A DNA stretch of 64,000 bases. It comes from Rhodeus uyekii (Eukaryota; Chordata; Actinopteri; Cypriniformes; Acheilognathidae). Below the pieces are notes generated by a model, which made no database searches, was not told the origin of the DNA, and saw only the letters and a program-made list of their open reading frames with translations. Every line of letters begins with the position of its first letter. The stretch's first letter is position 1. Where the stretch lies: contig JAWRVZ010000043.1 in NCBI GenBank assembly GCA_037043235.1, positions 1,091,001-1,155,000 of the forward strand, in the 5' to 3' direction. Positions 48,040 to 64,000 of the stretch are shown here, in pieces. Position numbers and translations under genes: made by a program.

Positions 48040-48360
48040 AACAGGAAGAGACTACATTGATTGTATGCTTTCTGAAATCTGTGATCAACTTGCATCTGTG
48101 TCTTCACAGCTTTCTGTGCTCTTCTAAGCATGACTCAAAGGAAGTGTCAAAACATCAACTTTTTATTTTTATTTGGACTGATATAATTCAAGATGATTAG
48201 CACTCTGGGCTAATTTTTATCTTAGTGTGTTGGTTTAAAAATCCTGATGACAAAACCTGTGATACTAACTTTATAGAGCAACAGTTTGATGTGACCAATG
48301 GAATTTGCAACCAATACAATTGGAAAAATCTTACAGAGGACAAAATCTCACATCCTCTTT
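48040..48360 (+). pseudogene. Decayed second copy of a fut7-like start region
   Basis: 48046-48115 resembles 44971-45032, the end of the sequence before the fut7 exon: both have the order GAAxAGACTxCATTGATT, TATGCT, TCTGAxATCTGT and TGTCTTCACAG. Just after comes an ATG (48130) with a short hydrophobic stretch (FLFLFGLI) and a stop. A second frame, 48201-48359, reads GLIFILVCWFKNPDDKTCDT and on to a stop without matching the fut7 body. This could be a degenerate tandem duplicate of fut7 or another type II membrane protein gene sharing the duplicated acceptor. No intact gene remains. Confidence 0.4.
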
Positions 48361-49448
48361 GACAACTAGCTGTTTCTGTGGAACATACGGTAACTTCCAT
48401 ATAATATAAAACTATTATATGGTAAGTACTTATATTAGATTTTCTGCCCATGCACATTTTGCATGATCTCACATGGCATTTCCATACTGTTGTTTGTTTC
48501 TCTTAAAGTTTCATAGTTTATTTTTCATCCTAACACATTAGAGAGTTTTAATTTGTTAGTTGGATTTTGTGTAAGGTTGCTTTGACACGATATAGAAAAC
48601 AACAACAAAAAACAACGACAATACTATCCACAAAAAGAACAATCTTGTCAAAACTTACTATACAGAAGAACGGTCTTCAAGATTTTAAATAAATAATACA
48701 TTTGTCTAATAATGATAATAATCATTTTAATCCATTAAATTTTTAATAAACCAAAAGAAGGACGAAATGTAGCTAATGAGACCTACATGCCCATTTAGGC
48801 TATATTTGCCACACGAGGCAAAGCCATATATAAGGCTATACATTTATGATATAAGGCTATATATTTATGTTATAAGGCTATATAATTCATCGGAGCACGT
48901 CATATGCCTTCTGTCAGTCGCACGCCTTCAGTTTAAAGCGTATATATCTGTTTCAATCTTCTGAAGACAGGGAACAGGCCTATGAACATTTAATATTTTG
49001 TTGTTAAACAAATAGCCAAAAAAGGAACTTTGTTAAGAAATTTTATTTACAGTATTCAAGGCCTATTTAGAGGACGAAAATCTACTCCATCTATTGTACA
49101 GCCCCTGTATAAAAAATAATAAAGTTGAATTTTTTTAAACAAATTGTTCCAAATTTGAAGGAAAAAGTGCTTCAAGCAACTAGATCTTAAGTTTCACTCT
49201 CTGGCACTGCTGTAGTCGTTATCACTATGACTAGTTTGACAATTCATATGCTATTTGTGTTGTTTGACATCGTTAATAGTGCTGTTTTTGTTTAGTTTTT
49301 CTCTTTAAAAAAATAGAAAGAGAGAGAGAGAGAAAAAAAAATCTATCACGATCTAGAAATCCACAAATCGACTGTGCGGGATCCATTAGCTTCCCTGTAT
49401 TCAGTTATGTTGTCGAATGTTGATTACTTACGTCTACAGTGTACAGCA

Positions 49449-51600
49449 ATGGCTGACGGAAAGGATGAAACAGTAACAGCTTCCAAACCAGAGGTATTTT
49501 ACAACCATCGGGAGAGGATTACATGTTCACCCGAGGAAGAGGCACAATTAGAGAGACAGCATTTCTGGAATGTCATAAACGCGTTTAAATACTACAGGTA
49601 CACATTGCTGCCCTATCTGCTCAACACTAACAAAAGATGAGCCACTGTTAGTTGAGCTTTTATTATGAACAAGCGAGAGCATGAAGCTATCCGTATAAAA
49701 TTCTCTTTTTGAGCTCTTCTGCTCATAAAATTTTGATTTGAGATATAAAATAACCCCTGTTGTGCCATCAAATCAATGTACAGATTACAAATCATACTGT
49801 ATACATGCATGTGTAATCAAAATTAAAGCTAAAATAGCAGTGGCTCATCTTTTATACACACACACTGCAAAAAAAAAATAGTAAGGGACACATTACAATC
49901 ATAAGGCATACATTACAATCATACATTGGGTCTCAATGAATGAAATATTACATTTGAAAAAAATAAAGTTGTATATACGTTTCTATAATTTGCTAAGAAC
50001 AAAATTATGAGACAAACAGTTGGAAACCAAACTCATCAACGCACTGTGGCCTGGATTCAAAATCATAGCATAAATCCATGTAAAAAAAACAATCTGAAAT
50101 TACAAGCTGATCCAACCTGCATGAAGCTCATCACAGCAACTCATAATGCAAATACCGGTAAGTTGTGTGTATGGCCCCCACATGCCTGTATGCTCTCACA
50201 ACAACGTCTGGGTATGTTCCTGATGAGATGGCGGATGATGTACTGGAGGATCTCCTCCCAGACCTGGATCAGGGCATCAGTGAGCTCCTGGACAGGCTTT
50301 GGTGCTACTTGGTGGTTTTGGATGCTGATACACAACATCCCAGAGATTCTTAATTGTATTCAAGCTTGGGGAACGTGAGGACCAGACAATGTCAACATTT
50401 CCTTCATTGTCTAAAAACTGCATACACACTCCAGCCACAGGAATTTTCATGCCACAGGAGGAACCAGGGCTAGGTCTGAAAATCTGGATGATGTTGCATG
50501 CAGCAGTGTTCCCCACAGCATCTCCAAACTCTTTCACGTCTGTCACATGTGCTCAGTGTGAACTATGTCTCATCTGTGAAGAGAACGGACTTGAATTCTG
50601 GTGTTCTCTGGCAAATTCCAATCCAGCTGCATGGTGCTGAGCGGTGAGCACAGGTTCAAGTAGAGGACGTCAGGCCCTCATGACCTCCAGCAGGCTACTG
50701 GTGTGCATGTTTCTGACCAAACTGCTGGAGGTCATTTTGTAGGGCTCTGCTCCTCCTTGCACAAAAGGAGGAGATACTGGTCCTGCTGCTGGGTTGTTGC
50801 CCTTCTACGTCCCTGAACAGCCTCCTTGTGTAACAGCCCAAGCAGGTGAAACTGATTCACAATCACTTATGCCTAATTGGACCAATTGATATCCGATATT
50901 GATTTGGTGCTATACTGTGATAAATTAGTGTTCCCTTTTATATTGATTAGTATGTGTGTGTGTGTATATATATATATATATGTATATATTGTCTCTCACT
51001 GTTTTCAGAATTCACGTTCATGAACGAGTGAATCGAGCTGAGCGGCAGTTCCGATGCCTTCCAGATCACCACCAGCAACTTTTGACAAATTTCCTGCCTA
51101 ATCTGAGCAAGATCCGCTACTGTATCGACCGAAACCAAGAGGTGCTGCAGGCCGTAGTGAACAACTGCCTTGATATGTTTGAAAACATGGAATATGGACA
51201 GGATGTAGGTGGCAATCAGTAGGTCTTACAATTAATAATGTTGTATATATTTTTTTCATTTTGTTGTTGTGATGACAGAAGTGTGGCTTTTATTATCCTA
51301 TTTAATAGTAAGTCATTTAATCTAATAGCGCTCCTGCTTTTCAAAGGGTGACCCAAGGAAAGTACGGCCTTCCTCTACTTTTGACATGGACAAGCTGAAG
51401 TCAACCATAAAGCAGTTTGTCCGTGACTGGAGTGAAGTAGGAAAGGCTGAAAGGGACAGCTGCTACAAACCTATTATAGAGGAGATCCAGAGACTGTTTC
51501 CTCCTGACAAGTGGTAAATATGATGAGCAAACATGTCATTCTGTGGCTCATATCAACAAGTATATTGTCTACTGTCTAAGTATAAGGTGCATGTATAGTT

Positions 51601-51657
<57 letters not shown>

Positions 51658-54473
51658 CCGTTCAAAAGTTTGGGGTCAGTAGGATTTTGTTAGTCTGTTA
51701 GATCAAAAATACAGTAAAACAGTATTATTATAACAGTTTAAAAGAGCTGTTTTCTATATGAATACATTTTAAAATTTAATTTATTCCTTTGGTGGCAAAG
51801 CTGAATTAATTTTCAGCAATAGTGTCACATGATCCTAATTCTAATATGCTGATTTGGTGTTAAAGTAACATTCTTTACTATTATCGATGTTGAAAACAGT
51901 TGTGCTGAATATTTTTTTGTGGAAACCCTCTGAATAATTTTTTCAGGATTATTTGATGAATAGAAAGTTCAAAAGATCAGCATTTGTTTGATTTAGAAAT
52001 ATTTTGATGTTTAATGCACCCTTAAAATATTGAGCCAAATTTTTGGAAGATACTCTTTTTGGAAAAATGTCTACTGATTAAATGAATTTAGTGTTCTTAT
52101 GTTTTGTGTCAAATGGGCTCAATTGATACTGATTTCTAAATGAGAATGAAATTATTTATGAGTTACATTTGTCTCTACAGTGATGTGTCCCAGGTCAGAG
52201 TGTTAGTGCCCGGGTCCGGTCTTGGTCGACTTGCATGGGAAATCGCACATCTGGGCTATTCGTGCCAAGGCAACGAGTGGAGTTTCTTCATGCTCTTCTC
52301 CTCTAATTTTGTTCTGAATAGGTGCAACACAATCTTCACAATTTAAGTAGTACCATTCACATAAATATTGCTTATTGTATATTTTATATTTCTCTCTTGG
52401 TCACAACAACATTTTTAATAATACAGTGGAGTCCACTTATCTCGACTCACGGTTAACTCGCCAACCCTATTATGTTGACGTTTTTGAAGTGGAACCGCCA
52501 AACTCCTTATTTGTCTTAGCATTTTCTCATCAGTTATGTTGATTCTTTTATGTCGCTGAACCCTAATATCTCGAGATATACAAATTCGCCACTTCACATG
52601 GTTATCTCGTGAATCATGAACGTACCTAGTTCACTGCGCATGCACGAGTTTGTGTTGCACGTGGATCTCCAGTGGCTTCACTCACAGTGCCGCGCAGCCG
52701 CAGAAGAACTCACGGTCAGTGTTGCCAACTTAACGACAAAGGCGCTATATTTAGAGAGTATTCAGACCACATTTTCAAAAATCGACTAGCGACAAATCTA
52801 ACAACTTTAGGAGACTCTCTGAAGTGAAAGCACATATCGAGCAGCAAGTGCTGGTGTGGGCTGCATCCCCATCCCAAAGCTGTGTGCACATAAAGCCCGC
52901 CCTCTCTGATTTGATTGGTTTTGACGAGCAGTTACCGACCAATGAGTATGAGGCTTAGATAAACACACACACACATCCTGCTTCTGTTCTGACGCGCGCT
53001 TTGCTCAGCACCGCTGCGGATTGAAGAACCCGGTTGTTAAAATAATTGGTTGAGAAAGCACATTAGACAGGCAGAACACAAGTATGCAATCTAGTACAGC
53101 GTGATGACCTCACGAATATGTTGTGACTGTTTACGCTGTGAGCGAAATTGTGTTTGCAATGTTGGAGAATATAATTAAAGGTTTGTATCGAGAATCGAAG
53201 GTGTTTTTTATTGTATACTGGTAAATCTCTGCTATTAGTTGGTGCACATATGCCTTTTGTTGTTAGCAAACATATAGTGTATGTACATTTTTATAGCATG
53301 CTGATCGCTTCATCAAACAAATCGCCATATTGGCTGTTGGTTATCTCGATAAACGGTTATCTCAACGCTTTTTTGCAACTCCCGAGGCCGTCGACATAAC
53401 CGAACTCCACTGTATCCTCTGAATTTGGGGAACAGCCTCTATTTGTTATTAGTGACATGTTGTGTAATTTAGAGGCATAAGTTAAAGTATACTAGTATTC
53501 CTGGTTGAACTTTGACTTCTAGGACAGTGCACTGACAGCAATTGAATAATCAGAACGGTTTATAACATCTGTAGTAAGGAGGAAACTTACTGATATACTG
53601 AGGTTTTGTCTTTCAGGTGTGATGAGGAGAATGCTTTGACTCTATATCCTTGGATTCACCAGTTCAGTAATAATAAAATGTCCTCCGATCAAACAAGGCC
53701 GGTGTCCTTTCCTGATGTCAATCCACAGAGTCTTCCAGCAGACTCTGACTTCTCGATGGTTGCTGGAGACTTCCAGGAAGTATACAGTGAACCTGGTGAG
53801 TTGTTGTTGTTTATAAACCTCAACATAATTATTTAAAAATTGACTTAAATAGACAGATCTGAAACTTGAACATTGTAAGTTTCATCTCCCGTGCAGAAAT
53901 GTGGGATTGTGTTGCTACTTGTTTCTTCATTGATACTGCCCACAATGTTCTGGATTACATTGAAACCATCTGGAATATTCTAAAACCTGGTGGTGTCTGG
54001 ATAAATTTGGGTAAGTCATATTTTGTATAATCGTAATCCTTTACTGTCAAATGTTATCTACATATGAAATGCTGGTGTGAATTTTTTTGTTATTGTATTT
54101 GTTCTCAAAGGTCCACTACTTTACCACTATGAGAATATGGCTAATGAATTGTCCATTGAGCTGAGCTATGAGGACATAAAGGCTGTACTTTTAAAATATG
54201 GATTTGTCCTGGAGGTAAACGGTTAATTATCAACTGTTTAAATGATTATTAACAGCAATGCTGTAATAAACAGTATTACTTCATTTCTTTCCACAGTTGG
54301 AGAGACAGTCTGTTCCCAGCACTTACACGGAGAACGATCGCTCCATGCTCAAGTACCTTTACGACTGTGTCTTTTTTATTGTACGGAAACCTGCGGAACA
54401 GTTGATCAATGGAGATCAGACACCTAAAGATGGCCAAATTGAGGAATCATTACAGATCAGAAACTCAACATGA
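49449..54473 (+). CDS. carnmt1: Carnosine N-methyltransferase 1
   Basis: SAM-dependent enzyme that methylates carnosine (and related His-containing peptides) to anserine. Eight exons: 49449-49597, 51009-51204, 51347-51513, 52181-52321, 53617-53795, 53897-54010, 54111-54214 and 54297-54473. All are GT/AG and in phase, giving 408 residues (human protein 409). The N terminus has EEEAQLERQHFWNVINAFKY; exon 2 HERVNRAERQFRCLP; exon 3 STFDMDKLKSTIKQFVRDWS. The SAM-binding glycine motif VLVPGSGLGRLAWEIAHLGY is in exon 4, then GNEWSFFMLFSSNFVLNR; exon 5 LYPWIHQFSNN and GDFQEVYSEP; exon 6 CFFIDTAHNVLDYIETIW; exon 7 ELSIELSYEDIK. An upstream in-frame ATG at 49407 would add 14 residues, but 49449 has the better context. 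The exon 3/4 junction gives Cys-Asp where the human protein has Trp-Asp. Complete and apparently functional. Confidence 0.95.
49866..50945 (-). mobile_element. Tc1-like transposon in carnmt1 intron 1, decayed
   Basis: Reverse-oriented relative of the 29760-30805 element: it shares the reversed blocks AATGAATGAAATATT (near 49935) and TAATTGGACCAATTGATATC/AGTGTTCCC (near 50875-50935). The minus strand retains transposase fragments such as FLDNEGNVDIVWSSRSPSLN (50430-50370) and PVQELTDALIQVWEEILQYI. Frames are broken; inactive. It does not disturb the splice sites of carnmt1. Confidence 0.75.
51612..51656. repeat. (TA)n microsatellite
   Basis: About 20 TA units after a short GT run, in carnmt1 intron 3, directly before a copy of the TTCAAAAGTTTGGGG repeat. 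Confidence 0.92.
51658..52045. repeat. Teleost TTCAAAAGTTTGGGG repeat, best copy
   Basis: Begins GTTCAAAAGTTTGGGGTCAG and carries the family blocks ATCAAAAATACAGTAAAACA, GTGTCACATGATCCTAA, CTAATATGCTGATTTGGTG and AATAGAAAGTTCAAAAGATC. It fills most of carnmt1 intron 3. Confidence 0.75.
52424..53412. mobile_element. Tc1/mariner-Tigger-type non-autonomous element, 989 bp
   Basis: Left end CAGTGGAGTCCACTTATCTC; right end GACATAACCGAACTCCACTG, an approximate complement. TA flanks at 52422-52423 and 53413-53414. Further inverted motifs (ACTTATCTCGA, GATAAACGGTTATCTC) lie inside each end. No transposase. It occupies carnmt1 intron 4. Confidence 0.78.
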
Positions 54474-54829
54474 CGTTTAAAAGACTGAAGCTCTGGATGA
54501 ATTCGCAGACAAATATCCCAAATAATAAACTGAGGATTTTAATCATGAATGTCAGCATTATATTCCTGGTAACACAATAAGACTGGAGCTTTGTTATGTA
54601 CTGAATTATTTCATATATTTACCAAAAATATGTCAAGTTTCAGTGCATCGCTTTGCAGTCATATTCCTCAGGTTTCGTGTGCTGTTTCACATCTTACTAA
54701 CGTCGCTTGTCACTCCACGCATACATTTCAGTGTTTTTCTTGGAGTCGTTTACACCATCTTGCGCAGTTACTACAGCCCCGCTGAGGAAACTTGCTGGCC
54801 ATCAAAATTGTAAAAGTTGGTAGCACTAA

Positions 54830-54835
54830 AATAAA
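54830..54835 (+). terminator. carnmt1: Candidate carnmt1 polyadenylation signal
   Basis: AATAAA 357 bp after the stop codon. An earlier AATAAA lies at 54524-54529. Which one is used cannot be told from sequence. Confidence 0.5.
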
Positions 54836-55265
54836 GTTGTTTTAAATTTAACGGATTTTCATGATCTTGTACATATTGTAATAAAACTGTTTTACAATCA
54901 ACAAACATTGGAATATTGTTGCATGTATGTGTATGACTGTTATAAGCCTTTACGACTGTTTATTGTTCACCACACTAACTTATTTGGAAGTTAGTTAATA
55001 TATTATAACGTTTACTGTTAAAGTTTATATGGATGCTTTTCACACATTTTAGGTTTTTACTATGTATAATAAAACTTAACAAACGTTAGTTGTTCGACCT
55101 CTCAGCCACAGAGGGCGCTGTTTTCAACCACGCGTTTCAACTTAAGTTACGACACAACTGTCGTAAATGGATGGAATATTGAATGTCTGCGTACTAAAAA
55201 AAAGAAAGTTACCACTCTTTTGCATAGGTTTTTACGAATAGTTTTGAACAACTTAGGTCGCACAG

Positions 55266-56757
55266 ATGACCAAGCGGGGAGCAGAGAACATTTTGCCTCC
55301 GGAAATCCCCAATAAAAGGAGTTTTCGTTCTCTCTTCAACATCGACAAACCTGTCATAGGTGTGAATGTGATTCAAAACGCGAATCCATCCTCGTTATTG
55401 TCATTAGCTGGACACCGCTGCAGGAAAAGACCAAAGTCTCTCGAAGACCCACTGGATATCGATAACCTACGGAGAAAAGTGGCTGCAAATACAGTTCATT
55501 CAGTGCTGGGAGAAAAGAGCACGCGCGGGTCTAGAACATTCGAGGATGCTGTCGCGCGGCGCTCACCTCGCGCGCTTCAAACCGAGGCAAACAAACAACC
55601 AGAAGAAGAAAATAACCTCACTGCAGGAGACAAGGTAGAGTTTCACTCAACCGAGTGCAAAGGCATAATAATGTGTGACGTCCCGTTGAATTCTGTGCAA
55701 TGATGATCGATGAACATATGGTGGCAGTACAGGATCACTGTTATCAGTTCTTTCTTTTTCAGTTTTCTTTCAATCTTTTTTCTTTTCCCCCAAAAAAACT
55801 TATTATTTTTTTTTCTATAAAGCTTTCTATTAAACTTTCTTTCTATTTAACTATCTTTCTATTAATATTTCCATTAAACTTTCTTTCTTTTAAACCTTCT
55901 TGTTTTCAATTAATCTTTCTTTCTGTTAAACTGTCTTTCTATTAATCTTTCTTTCTGTTATTCTTTCCATTAAACTTTCTTTTAAACCTTCCTTTTTTCT
56001 ATTAAGCTTTCTATTATTCTTTCCATTAAACTTTCTTTTTTTTCTATACATTTTTCATTCTATTAATCTTTCTTTTTATCAAACTTTTTCCTCTAACCTA
56101 AACCTTTTCTTTTTTTACATTTACATTTATGGAGTACATTTGGTAGACACATCCAAAGCGAGTTACATTGCATTCTAAGGAACACGATAAGGAACACAAT
56201 ATTCTAATCAGTTCTTGCTTTCCCTGGGAATCGAACCATGACCCTGGTGTTGCAAGCACCAATGCCCTACTGTTTGAGCTACAGGAAAGCTCTTTTAAAC
56301 TTTCTTTTCTTCTGTTAATCTATCTTTCTATTAAACATTTTTTCCTTTTTCCTAATAATCTTTTTCTTTCCGTTAAACTTTCTTTATATACTTTTTTGTA
56401 TATGTATATATATATATATATTATATATATTATATATATATATATATTATTTTTGTTTGTAACATACTGTAAAAATTGCTGCTGGAACAGAGAAATTTCC
56501 CCATTGTGGGACGAATAAAGGTTTATCTTATCTTATCTTTTCTCACCCTAACCCTGTGTGTTCGCTGTAGTGAATGCTTTGGATATTCAGCTTTGCTTGT
56601 ATCCCACTAGGTGATGCACACAGATGAGGACCTCTCTCCATTCAATTCCTTCCAGTTCTGGCGGGTTCCGCTGCCCGAGTTGGATCTCTCTCTCTTGAAG
56701 ACTGAACCCTCATCCGGGTCCTTCACCACGAAAGACTTAGAGGCGATGGAAACCTGA
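55266..56757 (+). CDS. c9orf40: C9orf40 homolog, two exons, function unknown
   Basis: Exons 55266-55634 and 56611-56757 (GT/AG, phase 0) encode 171 residues; the human protein has 194. The N terminus MTKRGAENILPPEIPNKRSF resembles the basic start of human C9orf40, and a basic CRKRPKSLEDP block follows. The second exon has the conserved C-terminal motif FNSFQFWRVPLPELDLSLL, matching the human YNTFQYWRNPLPPIDL segment as I recall it. No membrane helix or enzyme motif; likely a soluble or nuclear protein, role unknown. It starts 428 bp after the likely carnmt1 poly(A) site and precedes trpm6, the same order as in human. The intron holds low-complexity CTTTCTATTAA repeats, a SINE and a LINE tail. 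Confidence 0.85.
55740..56110. repeat. Low-complexity CTTTCTATTAA-rich region
   Basis: Imperfect tandem units of CTTTCTATTAAA in the C9orf40 intron; open frames here are artefacts of composition. Confidence 0.85.
56114..56289 (-). mobile_element. tRNA-derived SINE, second copy
   Basis: Same arrangement as 14031-14190: the tail begins TTTACATTTACATTTATGG, and the minus strand carries A-box and B-box-like tRNA sequences (TGTAGCTCAAACAGTAGGGC). Confidence 0.7.
56458..56538 (+). mobile_element. LINE 3' tail fragment with CTTAT repeat
   Basis: GCTGCTGGAACAGAGAAATT, then TGTGGGACGAATAAAGG followed by (CTTAT)n, the recognisable 3' end of a fish non-LTR retrotransposon; only the last 80 bp remain. 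A (TA)n run precedes it at 56404-56450. Confidence 0.6.
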
Positions 56758-57249
56758 TGAGATCGCCAATGCACACTGACAGGTTCATTCTTGTTTAGCT
56801 ATTTTATAGGTGTTGCCAATTTTCCTGACTGGACATGATAAGATGATTCCCCCTGTTCTGCAGTAGATGAATGTATTTTGGAAGCCTCCTGCAGAAGCTT
56901 TCTTTCTGATGGGAATGCATCATGTTCATGTGTTCAGAAGTGTGAAAGCATAATTATGTAGATGTTGGACTGATCATGTAAGTTTTTTTTTTTTTTCTGT
57001 TAGTGACTTGAAGGTGCTTGGACTGAGCCACATTTCTTAGCACTGTTTGTAGTGTTCAATAGTTATTAGCCACTTTTATTCTTTAGTTAATGTTTTTTGT
57101 TTTCATAAAATTTGGAGCTACATTCCTTTCCTGTGAACAACAATCTTTTTGACAACAGTATGTGGTGCTTCTGAACACAGTAGATGGAGCAAATACTTTG
57201 TATGTTCCAATTGCCTGTAACTGCAGTGTTTTTGAAATTGCCCAAGAGC

Positions 57250-57255
57250 AATAAA
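57250..57255 (+). terminator. c9orf40: Candidate c9orf40 polyadenylation signal
   Basis: AATAAA about 490 bp after the stop codon; no closer perfect signal was seen. Confidence 0.4.
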
Positions 57256-57979
57256 ATGTATTTTTTAAAAGCATGATATTGACTTGCCTTACTTTGTCTT
57301 TGGTGCCTGATTTTACGATTCTTCTGTTTGACATAGAGAAGTACATCACAGTTGAACTATGGTCAGTTGAGTAGTGTGATCTCTTTCCTCATCCAAAGGA
57401 AATGAAACATACCTGTTTCCACCCAGTTGTGTCAGGTGCTCATGACCTTTGGTTTAGGAGGGAATAAGCTCTAAGAGCATGCCTGCTTTATCAGGGGATT
57501 GCATCGCCAGCGATCAGCATGCAGAGGTTATCCTGCTCATCTGCTAAGCGAACACAAGCGTGCAAGTAAAAGGAGACAATGGTAAGCCAAGTTTTGATAC
57601 TTTGTCCCATTTAGGTAGTCCTCTGGGAACATATGGAAATATCTGTAAATGGGATGTACAAGAAAAATGAAAACAATGTGCGGTCTTGTTGGGATTTAAG
57701 CTAATGAAACAGCTCAGTACTTTAGACATGCTTTAATCTCAAGGACAACAAAGAAGAAAAATATAATTTTATGGGTCTTTGTTCAAGACCCTGAGCTCAC
57801 TGCAGAGATCGTTGGCTTTCCAATCATTTAGAATACTGGACTAATTTGTTTTAGAATGACCGATGAGTCGTCAGAAGATTTTTTTTTCCGACCTAGAAAT
57901 AAAATCAGAAATGGAAGCATGTCAGAATCAAGCTTCACACCTCTGATCCTTGGTGAGAATTATTTATACATACATGCAT

Positions 57980-58018
<39 letters not shown>

Positions 58019-58055
58019 ATGTTTATGTATGTGTGTGTATATATATATATAAATA

Positions 58056-58109
<54 letters not shown>

Positions 58110-59021
58110 TTTTACCTGATGTACATTTGCCATTATAGAATGTTACTGTTATGGAATGTGGGGGGAATATGATAGTTATTTTTTAAGGCCCTAAAATGGA
58201 TATGAGGACAACAGTATATTTAAAACAATATATAGCATTAGCCATTAGCCTAAATATAGTTTCATAAAATAGAGAAGATTAACAACGACAAATTGACAGT
58301 AAACTTGGTGGGGAATGTAGGAATAGAAATATGCGAAGTTTCATCCAGTTTGGACAGAAGTAGGCGCTATAACAGTGGGAAACAATTTACATACTATGTA
58401 CTGCGCCTGGCACAGATTTGATTTAAAAAAATATTATTATCAGCTATTAATAATAGAATTATAAATACGAATAATCGTGAGCTCGTGTGCAAATAAACCC
58501 AATAACTGCTACTTGCAACTATGTTTGCACCATATTATGGAGCAATTAAAATTTTCATAACTAAACATTGTTTGTTTATAAAGATATGCGATCTCGTGAC
58601 TGTCTTTCCATTATTTGCGCTCCTCCTCAATCACCTTCAACAACAAGCAACGACTTTAGTCAGCCATTCACGAACACATAACTTTCCCTTTTCGCTCCGA
58701 TCGATGCTCTTGAAACCAGTGCAAAAACAAGTGTTACTTAAAGCGAGAAAAAGTAATAATAATTTTCATCTCGTGGCATCTGAAAAACATTTCGAAATGG
58801 TCTCTGGAAGGAAGTCAAGAATGTTACATTTGTAATGTTATGCAACGACTATCGGTCTCTCTTGAATGAGGACTTGCTTCCCACAAGTTCGCAGTTAAAG
58901 TTCCAGTTGCATGTCCACACTCGACACTTCTTCCAGCGCTTGGTAAAGCCCACCCACTTCCTAGCTGAAAGCACCTCTCAATTATGCGCGTTTCATCCAG
59001 GAATAAGAATGCGCTGAGTTT
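57256..59021. other. Intergenic region c9orf40 to trpm6
   Basis: No exon recognised. Compound TA/TG/CA microsatellites lie at 57980-58110. The stretch 58400-59021 is the presumptive trpm6 promoter and 5' UTR; it lacks a clear TATA box. An open frame at 58521-58835 has no recognisable protein features. Confidence 0.5.

Positions 59022-64000
<4,979 letters not shown>

Larger units (their letters stand above)
46103..49448. other. Intergenic region fut7 to carnmt1
   Basis: Contains a SINE-tail-like repeat (46300-46440), a LINE 3' end (46545-47240), a decayed tandem copy of the fut7 start region (about 48040-48360), short imperfect repeats TATAAGGCTATA (48826-48890) and a GA run just upstream of carnmt1 (49318-49332). 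The remainder shows no exon. Confidence 0.6.

Noticed and set aside
48826..48890. CRISPR-like TATAAGGCTATA repeats
   Set aside because: Units are short, adjacent and imperfect, without unique spacers, in vertebrate DNA; a minor tandem repeat.
58521..58835. 104-codon open frame upstream of trpm6
   Set aside because: It does not join in phase to the trpm6 exons and resembles no protein I know.

Overview
The window looks like teleost nuclear DNA, most likely from a cyprinid-like (otophysan) fish. It has intron-rich vertebrate genes with consensus splice sites and many fish-type repeats: a DIRS tyrosine-recombinase retrotransposon, several Tc1/mariner and pogo-type transposons and MITEs, tRNA-derived SINEs, an L2/Rex-type LINE end, and long CA and TA microsatellites. 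There is no bacterial, plasmid, phage or CRISPR content.

Layout. (1) 1-41071, minus strand: the 5' part of abca2 (ATP-binding cassette A2 lipid transporter). Eight coding exons join in frame, from the start codon at 41071-41069 to the donor after 6180; the rest of the gene lies left of the window. Its first intron (18042-41005, about 23 kb) and the intron left of 6180 are full of transposons. The left intron holds a nearly complete 5.2-kb DIRS element (767-5928). (2) 45044-46102, plus: a single-exon alpha-1,3-fucosyltransferase, best read as fut7. It is followed by a LINE fragment and, at about 48040-48360, by the decayed 5' end of what looks like a tandem copy. (3) 49449-54473, plus: carnmt1 (carnosine N-methyltransferase), eight exons, complete. 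(4) 55266-56757, plus: the two-exon homolog of human C9orf40. (5) 59022-64000, plus: the first nine exons of a TRPM6/7-type channel-kinase, called trpm6 by neighbourhood; it runs off the right edge.

The genes do not form a functional unit; vertebrate housekeeping and tissue genes simply lie side by side. From general knowledge of the human map, ABCA2 and FUT7 are neighbours on 9q34.3, and CARNMT1, C9orf40 and TRPM6 are neighbours on 9q21. The window therefore joins two blocks that are far apart on human chromosome 9, and the second block keeps the human order and relative orientation.

I found no convincing new biological system. The best unusual signals are: a 61-bp copy of a trpm6 exon placed 2.6 kb upstream in a trpm6 intron; the duplicated splice-acceptor region of fut7; the DIRS element with textbook internal complementary region but two lesions in pol; a 1.7-kb repeat with internal 720-bp direct repeats; and an exon-like segment on the strand opposite abca2 at 35090-35146.
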